From: Altererythrobacter sp.
GTDB lineage: Bacteria > Pseudomonadota > Alphaproteobacteria > Sphingomonadales > Sphingomonadaceae
Direction of reading: 5' to 3'
Assembly (NCBI GenBank): GCA_023299945.1
Contig: JALZVZ010000337.1
Coordinates: forward strand, 1 to 9,861
DNA: 9,861 bases
Position numbers and translations under genes: made by a program. Shown piece by piece: positions 1-6,577 of the stretch (its first letter is position 1; the number at the start of each line of letters is the position of its first letter). The notes under the pieces were generated by a model, which was not told the DNA's origin, searched no databases, and worked only from the letters and a program-made list of their open reading frames with translations.

Positions 1-25
1 GGGGCCGCCTTTTTCGTTTTTGGCT

Positions 26-1009
26 TTAGCTTCCGGGTTCAAACACCACTTTGCCAACCAATTCGCGGCTCGACATCGCTTCAAAACCCTCACGCCATTT
101 CGATAAAGGCAGGGTGCGGTCAATCGCAGGGGTGATGCGCTTATCCTCGGCCAGTTTTGCGATTGCAGAACTGATCGCTTTACCGCGCTCAGGAAAGCGG
201 CGCGCATATTCGCCAGCGCGCAGGCCCACCACGCTGAAGCCCTTAATAAGAGGGATATTGGTGGCAATGTCCGCAATGCGTCCGCTGGTAAATCCGACGA
301 CCTGCAATTGCCCGCCAAACGCTACACAGCGCGTGCTCTCATCGAACACATCGCCGCCAACCGGATCGAACACGATATCGCATAGCTTGCTGCCGGTAAT
401 GTCGCTCACAGCCTCGCGGAAGCGCCCCTCAGCAAGGATGCAGGCGTCAGGTGATGCTATGGCCGAAATCCGCGCTAGTTTGCTCTCAACGCCGCTGGTG
501 GCGATGACCTTCGCGCCCATGGTTTTGGCCAGATCAACCGCCGCCAAGCCAACGCCGCCGCTTGCTCCGTGCACGCACACCCATTGACCTGGCTGCAATC
601 GGCCCAGTTCAACTAGTCCTGTATAAGCCGTGGAGTACGCCGCGCCCATCGCGGCCCCTTGGGCAAAGCTCATGCCTTTGGGCAGGGGGGAAAGCCCGCG
701 CGCCGGAATGCTCACAATTTCGGCAAAAGCGCCGGTCTTATTGCCGCCAATGACTTTATCACCGGGGGCAAAGCCGCTTGTTTCGTCTGCCTCCAATACT
801 TCACCGGCCATTTCCAAGCCGCTGGTGAAGGGCGCATCGGGTTTGAATTGATAGTCGCCGCGCGTCATTAATAGATCGGGAAAGTTCAATGAGGCGGCGT
901 GCACTTGCACCAACACTTCGCCTTCACGGCGTGTTGGCGCGGCCATATCCACCAGCGCAGTGCCAGAAAGGTCGCTCGATAAAGTCTCTACCCTGAGCGC
1001 CTGCATCAC
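26..1009 (-). CDS. Zinc-less medium-chain NADPH:quinone oxidoreductase family protein
   Basis: A 327-residue medium-chain dehydrogenase/reductase of the quinone oxidoreductase type. It probably reduces quinones or other activated double bonds with NADPH in the cytoplasm; the true substrate cannot be read from sequence. An N-terminal GroES-like half (about 1-120, with ASLNFPDLLMTRG) is followed by a Rossmann half carrying the nucleotide-binding motif HGASGGVGLAAVDLAK. The catalytic Zn ligands and the structural four-Cys lobe of alcohol dehydrogenases are absent, which points to the zinc-less QOR branch. The length fits the family. The frame opens with GTG at 1009 directly followed by ATG at 1006, and either could be the start. 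It begins 3 bases after the gloB stop, so co-transcription and probably translational coupling with gloB are likely. The stop TAA lies 25 bases from the window edge. The family call is firm and the specific function is not. Confidence 0.9.
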   Translation of the reverse strand: MMQALRVETLSSDLSGTALVDMAAPTRREGEVLVQVHAASLNFPDLLMTRGDYQFKPDAPFTSGLEMAGEVLEADETSGFAPGDKVIGGNKTGAFAEIVSIPARGLSPLPKGMSFAQGAAMGAAYSTAYTGLVELGRLQPGQWVCVHGASGGVGLAAVDLAKTMGAKVIATSGVESKLARISAIASPDACILAEGRFREAVSDITGSKLCDIVFDPVGGDVFDESTRCVAFGGQLQVVGFTSGRIADIATNIPLIKGFSVVGLRAGEYARRFPERGKAISSAIAKLAEDKRITPAIDRTLPLSKWREGFEAMSSRELVGKVVFEPGS

Positions 1010-1012
1010 GGT

Positions 1013-1771
1013 TTAGAAATTGTCCTTGGCGCTGCGCAAAGCGGCAAAGGTTTCCGCCGGTGTGGAACCGCCCCATTTCGCGGCCAATACGGGATCATCG
1101 GCGCGCAGGAAGGGGTTTGTCGCAAGCTCGCGCTCCAAGCCCATTGGCACAGTGCGTTCGCCGCGCGCGCGCTTATCCGTAATCTCTGTGACATAATCTG
1201 CCAGCGCTGCATTATCGGGGTCAGCATGGGCGGCAAATGCAGCATTGGCGGCGGTGTATTCATGCGCGCAATAGAGCGTGGTGGAGGCGGGCAGGGCGCG
1301 GATCCGGTCTAAGCTGTCCCAAAATTGCTGCGGCTCGCCTTCAAACATCCGGCCGCAGCCCAATGCGAAGACGGCATCACCAACAAAAGCGTCAGCAGTT
1401 TCAGCAATATGGAACGCGATATGGCCATTGGTGTGGCCAGATACGTCGATCACATTTGCGGTGAATGCGCCCAATTGCACGGTGTCGCCTTGGCTGACGA
1501 CGGTGTCGATTTCGGAAAGTTTGCGGACCTCTTCAGGCGCGGTGATTTTCGCGCCGGTGGCTGCGACAATACCCTTGTTGCCGCCGGCATGATCGGGGTG
1601 CCAATGGGTGTTCCAAATCTGGGTGATCGTCCAGCCTTTGGCCTCGGCCTCGGCCAGATACACTGCGGCATCGGGTGTATCGATGGCGGCGGTTTCTCCG
1701 CTGGCGGGGTCGTGGATGAGGTAGCCGTAATTGTCGGACAGGCATTCGAATTGATGGATTTGCAGGGTCAT
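1013..1771 (-). CDS. gloB: Hydroxyacylglutathione hydrolase (glyoxalase II)
   Basis: A 252-residue metallo-beta-lactamase-fold enzyme. It hydrolyses S-D-lactoylglutathione to D-lactate and glutathione, the second step of methylglyoxal detoxification, in the cytoplasm. The metal-binding signature THWHPDH is at residues 55-61 (H56, H58, D60, H61). Further ligands are H113 in SGHTNGH, D132 in GDAVF and H170 in CAHEYT, so the full di-metal set is present. The C-terminal HAGH domain ends in the family-typical NPFLR...TFAALRSAKDNF, which contributes to glutathione binding. The length matches bacterial GloB (about 250). The ATG at 1771 has no convincing Shine-Dalgarno; instead a TAGAAT box lies 6 bases upstream (see the promoter entry). 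The quinone oxidoreductase-like gene follows after 3 bases. There is no sign of damage. Confidence 0.96.
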   Translation of the reverse strand: MTLQIHQFECLSDNYGYLIHDPASGETAAIDTPDAAVYLAEAEAKGWTITQIWNTHWHPDHAGGNKGIVAATGAKITAPEEVRKLSEIDTVVSQGDTVQLGAFTANVIDVSGHTNGHIAFHIAETADAFVGDAVFALGCGRMFEGEPQQFWDSLDRIRALPASTTLYCAHEYTAANAAFAAHADPDNAALADYVTEITDKRARGERTVPMGLERELATNPFLRADDPVLAAKWGGSTPAETFAALRSAKDNF

Positions 1772-1783
1772 ACGCTCATTCTA
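1771..1783 (-). promoter_or_regulatory. Candidate -10 box for a leaderless gloB transcript
   Basis: On the minus strand, TAGAAT (1783-1778) differs from the TATAAT consensus at one position and ends 6 bases before the gloB ATG. With normal spacing, transcription would begin at or next to the A of the ATG. The preceding GC makes GCTAGAAT, close to the GCTANAWC -10 described for Caulobacter. No good -35 sits 17 bases upstream, although TTGGCG occurs at a shorter distance. The upstream rpsA terminator leaves only about 35 bases in which a gloB promoter could fit. Confidence 0.35.
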
Positions 1784-1800
1784 GCCAAGCGCGCCGCCAA

Positions 1801-1848
1801 TAGAAAGGCCCGCCAACGCATCTGCGCGGGCGGGCCGTTTCTTTTTTC
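1801..1848 (-). terminator. Rho-independent terminator of rpsA, possibly bidirectional
   Basis: A perfect 8-bp GC stem is formed by 1807-1814 (GGCCCGCC on the plus strand) and 1829-1836 (GGCGGGCC). Within the 14-base loop a further CGC/GCG stem (1817-1819 with 1824-1826) can form. On the minus strand the stem is followed by TTTCTATT, a moderate U tract. On the plus strand it is followed by GTTTCTTTTTTCC, an even better T-rich tail, although no plus-strand gene ends here. It lies about 46 bases beyond the rpsA stop and separates the rpsA transcript from gloB. Confidence 0.8.
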
Positions 1849-1882
1849 CTAGTCCCAACCCGCGAGGGTCGAAGCAGAGTGT

Positions 1883-3592
1883 TTACTCTTCGTCTTTCTT
1901 GAGCGCTGCGCCCAAGATGTCGCCGAGTGATGCACCCGAATCGGATGAACCGAACTGTTCCACTGCCTCTTTCTCTTCGGCGATTTGACGCGCCTTGACC
2001 GAGAAGTTTGGTTTCTTGGAACGGTCAAAGCCGGTGACCATCGCATCCAGCTTCTGACCCGCTTGGAAGCGATCAGGGCGTTGCTCGTCACGGTCACGGC
2101 CAAGGTCGCTGCGTTTGATGAAGCCGGTCGCGCCGTCTTCGCCAACTTGCACCTCGAGGCCGCCATCGCGTACTTCGAGGACGGTGACAGTCGCTGTCTG
2201 GCCCTTTTTGAGCGATCCAGCGCTGGAGGCGCCTTCGGCGGTGGGAGCGCCTTTTTCGAGCTGCTTCATGCCAAGAGAGATACGCTCTTTGTCGACATCA
2301 ACGTCGAGAACGACCGCTTTGACTTCTTCACCCTTGCGGTGGAGTGCCAGAGCGTCTTCGCCCGAAATGCCCCAAGCGATGTCGGACATGTGAACCATGC
2401 CGTCAACGTCGCCATCAAGACCGATGAACAGACCGAATTCAGTGGCGTTTTTGACTTCGCCATTAACTTCAGCGCCCACTGGGAATTTGTCAGCGAACTC
2501 TTCCCATGGATTGCCCATCGCTTGCTTCAGGCCAAGCGAAATGCGGCGTTTTTCTGAATCGACTTCGAGAACCAAAACATCCACTTCTTGGCTGGTCGAA
2601 ACGATCTTGCCAGGGTGTACGTTCTTCTTCGTCCAGCTCATTTCAGAAACGTGGACCAGGCCTTCGATACCGGATTCGATTTCAACAAACGCACCATATT
2701 CGGTGATGTTGGTGACCGTACCCGACAATTTCGCGCCGATTGGGTATTTGGCTGCAACGCCGTCCCATGGGTCGCTTTCCAGCTGCTTCATACCGAGGCT
2801 GATGCGCTGTGTTTCTTGGTTGATGCGAACGATCTGCACCTTCACCGTTTGACCGATTTCGATCAGCTCGGATGGGTGATTGACGCGCTTGTAGCTCATG
2901 TCGGTGACGTGGAGCAGGCCGTCGATGCCGCCCAAATCTACGAACGCACCGTAATCGGTGATGTTCTTGACTACGCCTTCGATCACTTGACCTTCGGCCA
3001 GCTTGTCGATCAGCTCGCTGCGCTGTTCTGCGCGTGTTTCTTCAAGCACGGCACGGCGCGAGACAACGATGTTGCCGCGGCGGCGATCCATTTTGAGGAT
3101 TTGGAACGGCTGAGGCACATCCATCAGCGGTGCAACATCGCGCACAGGGCGGATGTCGACTTGTGAACCGGGCAAGAAGGCCACGGCGCCGTCGAGGTCG
3201 ACAGTGAAGCCGCCTTTGACACGGCCAAAGATACGGCCTTCAACGCGGGCGCTTTCGCCAAATTCGCTTTCCAGCTTGTCCCAAGCCGCTTCGCGGCGGG
3301 CGCGGTCGCGGCTGAGCATGGCTTCGCCATCAGAGTTTTCAACGCGATCGACATACACTTCGACTTCACCGCCAACGGTGAGGCCGTGGTCGTCATCACC
3401 ACGCGCAAATTCTTTAAGAGAGACGCGGCCTTCAGATTTGAGGCCTACGTCGATAACAGCCATGCCGTTTTCGATGGCTGTAATGGTGCCCATAACGACG
3501 CGGCCTTCAAAGCCTTGGTCGCCTGCGCCGCCGAGTTGTTCGTTAAGAAGCGCTTCGAAATCGTCGCGCGTTGGATTGGCTTCAGATGCCAT
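1883..3592 (-). CDS. rpsA: 30S ribosomal protein S1
   Basis: A 569-residue ribosomal protein S1, which binds mRNA leaders and helps recruit them to the 30S subunit. Six S1 (OB-fold) domains follow one another at roughly 31-98, 116-182, 203-271, 288-358, 375-445 and 463-530. Domains 3-5 carry the classic pattern VVKNITDYGAFVDLGGIDGLLH and repeated endings such as RISLGMKQLESDPW. The C-terminus, DSGASLGDILGAALKKDEE, is typical of alphaproteobacterial S1, and the length is close to the E. coli protein (557). I chose ATG at 3592, giving MASEANPTRDDFEALL; the frame stays open 44 codons further upstream to 3724, but that stretch has no S1 similarity. AGGA lies 11 bases before the start, inside a small palindrome. 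cmk is upstream after a 238-base gap, so rpsA probably has its own promoter besides read-through. Confidence 0.98.
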   Translation of the reverse strand: MASEANPTRDDFEALLNEQLGGAGDQGFEGRVVMGTITAIENGMAVIDVGLKSEGRVSLKEFARGDDDHGLTVGGEVEVYVDRVENSDGEAMLSRDRARREAAWDKLESEFGESARVEGRIFGRVKGGFTVDLDGAVAFLPGSQVDIRPVRDVAPLMDVPQPFQILKMDRRRGNIVVSRRAVLEETRAEQRSELIDKLAEGQVIEGVVKNITDYGAFVDLGGIDGLLHVTDMSYKRVNHPSELIEIGQTVKVQIVRINQETQRISLGMKQLESDPWDGVAAKYPIGAKLSGTVTNITEYGAFVEIESGIEGLVHVSEMSWTKKNVHPGKIVSTSQEVDVLVLEVDSEKRRISLGLKQAMGNPWEEFADKFPVGAEVNGEVKNATEFGLFIGLDGDVDGMVHMSDIAWGISGEDALALHRKGEEVKAVVLDVDVDKERISLGMKQLEKGAPTAEGASSAGSLKKGQTATVTVLEVRDGGLEVQVGEDGATGFIKRSDLGRDRDEQRPDRFQAGQKLDAMVTGFDRSKKPNFSVKARQIAEEKEAVEQFGSSDSGASLGDILGAALKKDEE

Positions 3593-3594
3593 AG

Positions 3595-3607
3595 AGGAAT
3601 AATTCCT
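3595..3607 (-). promoter_or_regulatory. Palindrome covering the rpsA Shine-Dalgarno
   Basis: Minus-strand AGGAATTATTCCT is a 13-base perfect inverted repeat (6-bp arms around a central base) ending 2 bases before the rpsA ATG. Its left arm holds the only Shine-Dalgarno-like AGGA. As RNA it could form a 5-bp stem with a UUA loop that hides the AGGA. rpsA is known to be translationally autoregulated in E. coli; a role for this hairpin here is inference. Confidence 0.4.
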
Positions 3608-3737
3608 GTATTTGTTTGCTACCGGCCACGGGTTTTTCCCGAGGTCTTTCTCCGCTTCCCGGCACGATTGCAGGGGCTGGCGGGCCAAGAGGGCCGAATT
3701 CTGCAAGAGGCCGAATGCCGCCATGCAGGTTCGCCTC

Positions 3738-3749
3738 GATCATATGATC
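3738..3749. repeat. 12-bp perfect palindrome GATCATATGATC upstream of rpsA
   Basis: A perfect two-fold symmetric dodecamer about 146 bases upstream of the rpsA start, in the cmk-rpsA gap. It overlaps an ACTAAGATC string on the minus strand that loosely resembles an alphaproteobacterial -10, with a poor TTCCCC 17 bases further upstream. It could be a regulator site near the rpsA promoter. Nothing identifies the regulator, and a 12-mer can arise by chance. Confidence 0.3.
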
Positions 3750-3784
3750 TTAGTGAACGTGTGCGCGGCTAGGGGAAACACGGG

Positions 3785-3808
3785 GCAAAGTAAAGGCGTT
3801 TGCGCCCT
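3785..3808 (-). terminator. Weak hairpin after cmk, possible partial terminator
   Basis: Reading the minus strand 22 bases after the cmk stop, AGGGCG (3808-3803) pairs with CGCCTT (3798-3793) around a CAAA loop. One pair is G-U. It is followed by TACTTT. The stem is short and the U tract broken, so it would at best attenuate transcription from cmk into rpsA. Confidence 0.35.
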
Positions 3809-3830
3809 AACGCACCCGAGCAAAGCTGGC

Positions 3831-4451
3831 TTAGGCCAACGCGGCTTCGACAGCCTCGATCGCCGCGGCAATGGCCTCGGCCTGTCCTAATGCCGTGGTG
3901 TCGAACAAGACCGCGTCTGCTGCCGGTTTCAGCGGAGCATCTTTGCGGTTGGTATCGCGGGCATCGCGGCGGGCGAGATCCGCTTCGATTTCTGCCAATG
4001 TTGAGCTTTCCCCGCGCCGCTGCATTTCGGCATGACGGCGGATCGCGCGCGATTGCACGCTGGCTGTGACGAAGAGTTTGACGTCAGCCTCTGGTGCAAT
4101 GACCGTGCCTATGTCGCGCCCGTCGAGCACCGCTCCGCCTGATTGATTGGCGAAAGCGCGCTGGCGCTCAAACAAAGCTCTGCGCACGGCAGGGTGGATG
4201 GAGACACGGCTTGCGAGGCTGCCTGAGCCTTCGGAGCGCAAGATATCGTCCGCCATCAGGCTTTCGGGGAAATCGCATGCGGCAAGGGCGTCGGCCTCGC
4301 TGTCGGGATCGCCGCTATCCAAGCTGACCTGACGGCCAACCGCGCGGTAAAGCAGGCCAGTGTCGAGATGGGCTAGGCCAAAATGCGCTGCGAGCGCTTT
4401 GGAAATGGTGCCTTTGCCGCTGGCTGTGGGGCCATCCACTGCGATAATCAT
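3831..4451 (-). CDS. cmk: (d)CMP kinase (cytidylate kinase)
   Basis: A 206-residue cytoplasmic kinase that transfers phosphate from ATP to CMP or dCMP, supplying CDP/dCDP for RNA, DNA and phospholipid precursors. The P-loop GPTASGKGT is at residues 7-15. It is followed by [13 protein letters not shown] (the family's D-T-G-x-x-Y-R substrate-side motif) and then DGRDIGTVI, another hallmark of CMP kinases. The late segment [17 protein letters not shown] matches the conserved arginine-rich catalytic region. The start is taken at ATG 4451, which puts [14 protein letters not shown] at the N-terminus as in homologues; an in-frame ATG at 4490 would add 13 residues but has no ribosome binding site. 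The cmk-rpsA order is conserved across proteobacteria. On the other side, an unrelated small gene separates it from aroA. Confidence 0.96.
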   Translation of the reverse strand: MIIAVDGPTASGKGTISKALAAHFGLAHLDTGLLYRAVGRQVSLDSGDPDSEADALAACDFPESLMADDILRSEGSGSLASRVSIHPAVRRALFERQRAFANQSGGAVLDGRDIGTVIAPEADVKLFVTASVQSRAIRRHAEMQRRGESSTLAEIEADLARRDARDTNRKDAPLKPAADAVLFDTTALGQAEAIAAAIEAVEAALA

Positions 4452-4511
4452 TGTTTTGGCGTTGCTCCGGCTAATGCTCTGATGCAGCATATGTTGATAG
4501 CGAGAATATGC

Positions 4512-5006
4512 TCAAACGCTACCGTTCAATTCCATGAATTGCCAATCGTCATAAAATGCGCCCAAAGCATGCTCAACATCCCACTCCGTGTCGATTTTGA
4601 GTAAAGTGCGAACCTTTCCTCGCTCTATGCCAATAGCTACGCCGCAAATCTTTGATGCTGACCAGGCTTCTTGCGGCGAGACAATTTCCTGAATTCTTTT
4701 AACAATCACTGGATCGTCGATCTCATCCGCATATCCCGTTTCTGGGTCGGATAGGGCGTCACGATAAGGCTCAAGATGCTCAAGCAAATGGTTAGAGATA
4801 TTTGGGATGAGCGAAGGAAGCTTGCTCGGCAGTTCAAAAGCAGCGGCACAGGTTTGGGGATGTGGGGCTTCTCTTGTGCCCTCAAGTTCTAGCGGTACTA
4901 TCAGTCCGCTCTGGACTTCAATCTGTCCAATCCATTCTTTCCCGTGTCGAGTCAGAGAGCCCAATTCTGGTTGCTCAATGCTAACCTTCTTGAACAGTCC
5001 AAACAT
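4512..5006 (-). CDS. Hypothetical protein between aroA and cmk (DUF6985-like C-terminus?)
   Basis: A 164-residue protein I do not firmly recognise. It has no signal peptide or membrane segment and is probably cytoplasmic and mildly acidic. A GKEWIGQIEVQSGLIVPLEL beta-rich N-terminus is followed by a helical middle (ISNHLLEHLEPYRDAL). The C-terminal motif DTEWDVEHALGAFYDDWQFMEL resembles from memory the W-D-x-E-H-x-L-G ending of DUF6985-type proteins; that link is uncertain. The gene is well supported: ATG at 5006 is preceded by a strong GGAGG with 6-base spacing, and the frame is clean over its length. It lies 53 bases after aroA and 60 bases before cmk with no terminator visible on either side, so it probably shares the aroA-cmk transcript. 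Its DNA is A+T richer than its neighbours (24 of 60 G+C at 4681-4740 against 36 of 60 at 4021-4080 in cmk), which suggests later insertion. Confidence 0.8.
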   Translation of the reverse strand: MFGLFKKVSIEQPELGSLTRHGKEWIGQIEVQSGLIVPLELEGTREAPHPQTCAAAFELPSKLPSLIPNISNHLLEHLEPYRDALSDPETGYADEIDDPVIVKRIQEIVSPQEAWSASKICGVAIGIERGKVRTLLKIDTEWDVEHALGAFYDDWQFMELNGSV

Positions 5007-5059
5007 ACCAAACCTCCATTTGTTAGAAGGCGGTCTGATAGCCTGAAATGAGTTAAGGA

Positions 5060-6463
5060 CTAGTCTGCATGTGGTTGGTCCGTAGCTGCTTGGGCAGCCC
5101 CGCCTAGCAATTCCATAAAGTTGGGAAAGCTGGTCGCGATTGGGTCGATGTCATCCACCTCCACGCCGTCACGGCTTGCTAAACCTGCGATGGCCATGCT
5201 CATCGCAATGCGGTGATCGAGGTGGGTTTTGGTGCGAGAATTGGCGGTCCCGCGCAAAGGCTTTCCGCCAGTGCCGTGGATAATGAGGCCATCCGCCCGC
5301 TCTTCAACCGTCGCGCCTGCGCCTGTCAACGCATTGGCCATAGCGGTTAGCCTGTCGCTTTCCTTGACACGCAATTCTTCAAGACCGCTGGTGGTTGTGG
5401 TGCCTTGGGCAAGAGCAGCGGCCACAAACAACACAGGAAATTCGTCGATCATGGACGGGGCGATTGCAGGATCAACGGCAATGCCGGTCAGCTTTGAATG
5501 GCGCACGCGCAGATCGGCAACGGGTTCGCCGCCGACTTCGCGTGGGTTCACCTTCTCAATATTACCGCCCATTTGCGTGAGCACTTCGACAAGGCCAGCA
5601 CGGGTTGGGTTGAGGCCAACGTTCTCAATCGTCAGATCGCTGCCGGGCGTGATCAATGCGGCCACCATGAAAAAGGCGGCGGAGGATGGATCGCCGGGCA
5701 CCTCAACGTTTTGCGGTTTGAGATCAACTTCGCCGGTGATGCGGATGATGCGGCCTTCGCCGGTTTCCTCAACTTCCAACTGTGCGCCAAAGCCTGTCAG
5801 CATCCGTTCGGAATGATCGCGGGTGGGCACAGGCTCAATTACGGTGGTGATGCCCGGCGTGTTAAGGCCAGCGAGCAACACCGCGCTTTTCACTTGAGCG
5901 CTGGCCACAGGCAGCCGGTATGTGATCGGCACGGCAGGATAGGTTCCGCGCAAGGTCAGGGGCAGGGTGCCGCCTTCGCTTGCATCAAAGCCTGCGCCCA
6001 TTTCGCTTAGCGGTGTAATCACGCGGCCCATCGGACGGCCCGACAGGCTGGCATCGCCGGTAAATTGCGCAGTGATCGCATGGCTAGCGATCAATCCCAT
6101 CAGCAGGCGCGTTGATGTGCCCGAATTGCCCATGTCCAGCGGCGCAGCAGGTTGCAGCAATCCGCCCACGCCAACGCCCGATACGCGCCATATTCCGCTT
6201 TCATCGCGTTCAATGGAGGCACCCATCGCCCGCATAGCTGCGGCTGTTGCAAGCACGTCTTCGCCTTCCAGCAGGCCGGTAATGCAGCTTTCACCAACGG
6301 CAAGCGCGCCAAACATCAAAGCGCGGTGGCTGATTGATTTGTCACCCGGCACGCGCAAGCGTCCGGTCAGCGGCGGAGAAGGAAGGAATTTATGCGCAGG
6401 CAAGGGATGAAAATCCAAATTTTGAGGGCGGTGAATTGCCCAGTGTCTTTGACAGTGCACCAA
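5060..6463 (-). CDS. aroA: 3-phosphoshikimate 1-carboxyvinyltransferase (EPSP synthase), class II-like
   Basis: EPSP synthase condenses shikimate-3-phosphate with phosphoenolpyruvate in the shikimate pathway, leading to chorismate and aromatic amino acids. Signatures are [16 protein letters not shown] (about 37-52), [26 protein letters not shown] (109-123), [46 protein letters not shown], and [12 protein letters not shown]. Several of these are nearly identical to the Agrobacterium CP4 class II enzyme as I remember it. Residue 115 in GNSGTS is Gly where CP4 has the glyphosate-insensitive Ala. The start is uncertain because no ATG precedes the core: candidates are TTG 6463 (467 aa, used here), GTG 6460 and TTG 6418 (452 aa), none with a good Shine-Dalgarno. 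The first two residues or first 15 may therefore not be translated. The gene heads the minus-strand aroA-hypothetical-cmk group and is divergent from the FYDLN gene. Confidence 0.95.
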   Translation of the reverse strand: MVHCQRHWAIHRPQNLDFHPLPAHKFLPSPPLTGRLRVPGDKSISHRALMFGALAVGESCITGLLEGEDVLATAAAMRAMGASIERDESGIWRVSGVGVGGLLQPAAPLDMGNSGTSTRLLMGLIASHAITAQFTGDASLSGRPMGRVITPLSEMGAGFDASEGGTLPLTLRGTYPAVPITYRLPVASAQVKSAVLLAGLNTPGITTVIEPVPTRDHSERMLTGFGAQLEVEETGEGRIIRITGEVDLKPQNVEVPGDPSSAAFFMVAALITPGSDLTIENVGLNPTRAGLVEVLTQMGGNIEKVNPREVGGEPVADLRVRHSKLTGIAVDPAIAPSMIDEFPVLFVAAALAQGTTTTSGLEELRVKESDRLTAMANALTGAGATVEERADGLIIHGTGGKPLRGTANSRTKTHLDHRIAMSMAIAGLASRDGVEVDDIDPIATSFPNFMELLGGAAQAATDQPHAD

Positions 6464-6488
6464 GGTTCTGGCAAGGCGCGCCCCAATC

Positions 6489-6494
6489 TTGACT
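6489..6494 (+). promoter_or_regulatory. Candidate -35 for the FYDLN-family gene
   Basis: TTGACT at 6489-6494 differs from the TTGACA consensus only in its last base. The best downstream partner is GCTAAG at 6514-6519 (spacer 19), reminiscent of the alphaproteobacterial GCTA-type -10 but not close to TATAAT. The -35 is good and the -10 poor, so this is a tentative promoter for the plus-strand gene starting at 6578. Confidence 0.3.
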
Positions 6495-6495
6495 T

Positions 6496-6515
6496 GCGGG
6501 AATACGAACGCCCGC
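6496..6515. repeat. Inverted repeat GCGGG-N10-CCCGC in the divergent promoter region
   Basis: Arms at 6496-6500 and 6511-6515 are perfect complements around AATACGAACG. The repeat lies between the plus-strand -35 candidate and its -10, and spans the minus-strand -10 candidate, so a protein bound here could affect both directions. No regulator family is identifiable from it. Confidence 0.35.
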
Positions 6516-6530
6516 TAAGAACCATTTCAA
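6502..6530 (-). promoter_or_regulatory. Candidate aroA promoter
   Basis: On the minus strand TTGAAA (6530-6525, 5 of 6 to TTGACA) is followed after exactly 17 bases by TCGTAT (6507-6502, 3 of 6 to TATAAT). It would start transcription near 6495, roughly 30 bases before the first possible aroA start. The spacing is ideal but the -10 is weak. The -35 overlaps a 12-bp palindrome. Confidence 0.3.
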
Positions 6531-6538
6531 ATATTTGA
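6527..6538. repeat. 12-bp perfect palindrome TCAAATATTTGA
   Basis: A perfect, A+T-rich, two-fold symmetric dodecamer in the 160-base divergent aroA/FYDLN gap, overlapping the aroA -35 candidate. Such symmetry fits a dimeric repressor or activator site, though no matching regulator is in the window. A 6-bp hairpin (CCTGCA-CATT-TGCAGG, 6540-6555) follows immediately on the plus-strand side. Confidence 0.4.
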
Positions 6539-6577
6539 TCCTGCACATTTGCAGGCACATCTTTAAGGACACGAATG

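Noticed and set aside
1985..2557. A 190-codon plus-strand frame opposite rpsA, and similar frames at 2588-3166 and 1325-1852
   Set aside because: They lie antisense to the S1 repeats or to gloB and have no family features of their own.
3593..3724. A 44-codon upstream extension of rpsA starting at ATG 3724
   Set aside because: The extension (MAAFGLLQNSALLARQ...) does not resemble S1, while the internal start gives the conserved MASEANPTRDDFEALL N-terminus.
4452..4490. A 13-residue N-terminal extension of cmk from ATG 4490
   Set aside because: It has no Shine-Dalgarno, and homologues start directly with the P-loop strand ([14 protein letters not shown]).
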